64,000 nt of DNA from Gammaproteobacteria bacterium (lineage in GTDB: Bacteria > Pseudomonadota > Gammaproteobacteria > Nevskiales > Nevskiaceae): positions 186,001 to 250,000 of the forward strand of contig JAPLSB010000016.1 of the NCBI GenBank assembly GCA_026398875.1. The letters are read 5' to 3'. The translations under genes and the position numbers were made by a program. Below the pieces are notes generated by a model. It was given only the letters and a program-made list of their open reading frames with translations, ran no database searches and was not told the origin of the DNA. Below, one piece after another: positions 63,510-64,000 of the stretch (positions within the stretch are counted from its first letter, which is position 1; the number at the start of each line of letters is the position of its first letter).

Positions 63510-64000
63510 TCAGGTACGCGCCTTGAACTCCACCGCAACCGCCTGCGAATCCGCCGGCAACGGATCGCGCGAGGAGATCAACCGCAGCCTCCCTTCGGCA
63601 AGCAGGCCACCGCGATCACGTTTGAAATGCTCGATCAGCGACGTGAATGCTGTGCTTGGCGTGAACAGGAACGCGGCCCAGCCGTTCCGGCCGTTTTCCT
63701 TGACGTGGTACAGCGCCCGATCGGCGATCTCGACCAGATCCTGCCAATCCAGCGAGGGTGGCGCGGTCTGCAGCGGATATTCGGCGAAACCGACCGAGCA
63801 GCTGAGCTGCAGCGGCTGAGGCGCGCCGACATCGAACGGATGCGCGGACACCACGGTACAGATCCGCGAGGCGTATGCCGCTGCATGTTCCCGCGACAGC
63901 GGCCTGGATACGATCAGGAACTCTTCGCCACCCCAGCGCGTGACGTAGTCGCCGGTCCGCACCAGTTCGCCGAGCAGGGTGCTGAACTGCTGCAGCACCC
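63510..64000 (-). CDS. Diguanylate cyclase, GGDEF domain (5' part outside window)
   Basis: C-terminal fragment of at least 162 aa; the gene enters from beyond the right edge. Active-site motif GGEEF in VTRWGGEEFLIV, with RTGD five residues earlier forming the RxxD inhibitory site. Later blocks SCSVGFAEYP and LVEIADRALYHVKENGRNG are standard. A C-terminal tail of about 50 residues after the domain is unrecognised. Makes cyclic di-GMP from two GTP; the sensory part is not visible. Confidence 0.92.
   Translation of the reverse strand, partial: VLQQFSTLLGELVRTGDYVTRWGGEEFLIVSRPLSREHAAAYASRICTVVSAHPFDVGAPQPLQLSCSVGFAEYPLQTAPPSLDWQDLVEIADRALYHVKENGRNGWAAFLFTPSTAFTSLIEHFKRDRGGLLAEGRLRLISSRDPLPADSQAVAVEFKART

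Overview
The window reads as a contiguous piece of the core chromosome of a high-G+C gammaproteobacterium. Gene content and order (dnaE-accA-tilS-pyrG-kdsA-eno-ftsB-ispD; miaA-hfq-hflX-hflK-hflC-DUF2065-hisZ-purA; rnr-rlmB; rpsF-rpsR-rplI-dnaB-alr) match the gammaproteobacterial backbone. A KdsA of the Xanthomonas/Aquifex sequence type, an imuA-imuB-dnaE2 mutasome and no priB suggest a lineage near Xanthomonadales/Nevskiales rather than enterics; that placement is inference. No phage, plasmid, rRNA or CRISPR was seen.

Layout: 1-7000 holds replication, fatty-acid, tRNA-modification, CTP and Kdo genes on the + strand. A large secreted M4 metallopeptidase (7012-9600, - strand) interrupts the usual kdsA-eno junction. 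9819-13182 has eno-ftsB-ispD and an outer-membrane-like protein. 13234-20988 is the miaA/hfq/hfl/hisZ/purA block, with an inverted-repeat-bounded GxxExxY gene inserted just before purA. 21291-28110 has tRNA-Leu, rnr, two envelope proteins and rlmB. 28116-33270 has a Sel1-like protein, the rpsF operon, dnaB and alr. 34643-41110 is an SOS module: two identical LexA boxes, imuA-imuB-dnaE2, then lexA with a small unknown membrane gene. 41377-45889 has an acyl-CoA ligase, tRNA-Glu and tRNA-Ala, and efp-recA-recX. 46039-50427 has hda-perM divergent from purM-purN-DUF3108. 50475-52891 is an OxyR-type site with a periplasmic katG. The rest is mostly - strand: a Nudix/metallo-beta-lactamase fusion, two small envelope proteins, mprF, metB, a flavodoxin, hslR, an MFS exporter, a sigma54-activator-like ATPase without a DNA-binding domain, a membrane protein and the end of a diguanylate cyclase; a truncated haemoglobin is on the + strand.

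The most unusual structure is a family of inverted-repeat elements. Three copies (19234-19689, 27181-27272, 34418-34533) have 35-bp arms, each built from about three tandem 9-mers of the type ACGCRGAGA; a fourth, divergent copy (30470-30649) uses an ACGCCAAGA-like unit. Only the first carries a gene. That gene encodes a PD-(D/E)XK-like GxxExxY protein and fills the space between the arms with one nucleotide to spare on each side; the left arm supplies its Shine-Dalgarno sequence. The others look like empty or deleted derivatives. This is the best candidate here for an under-described genetic element.
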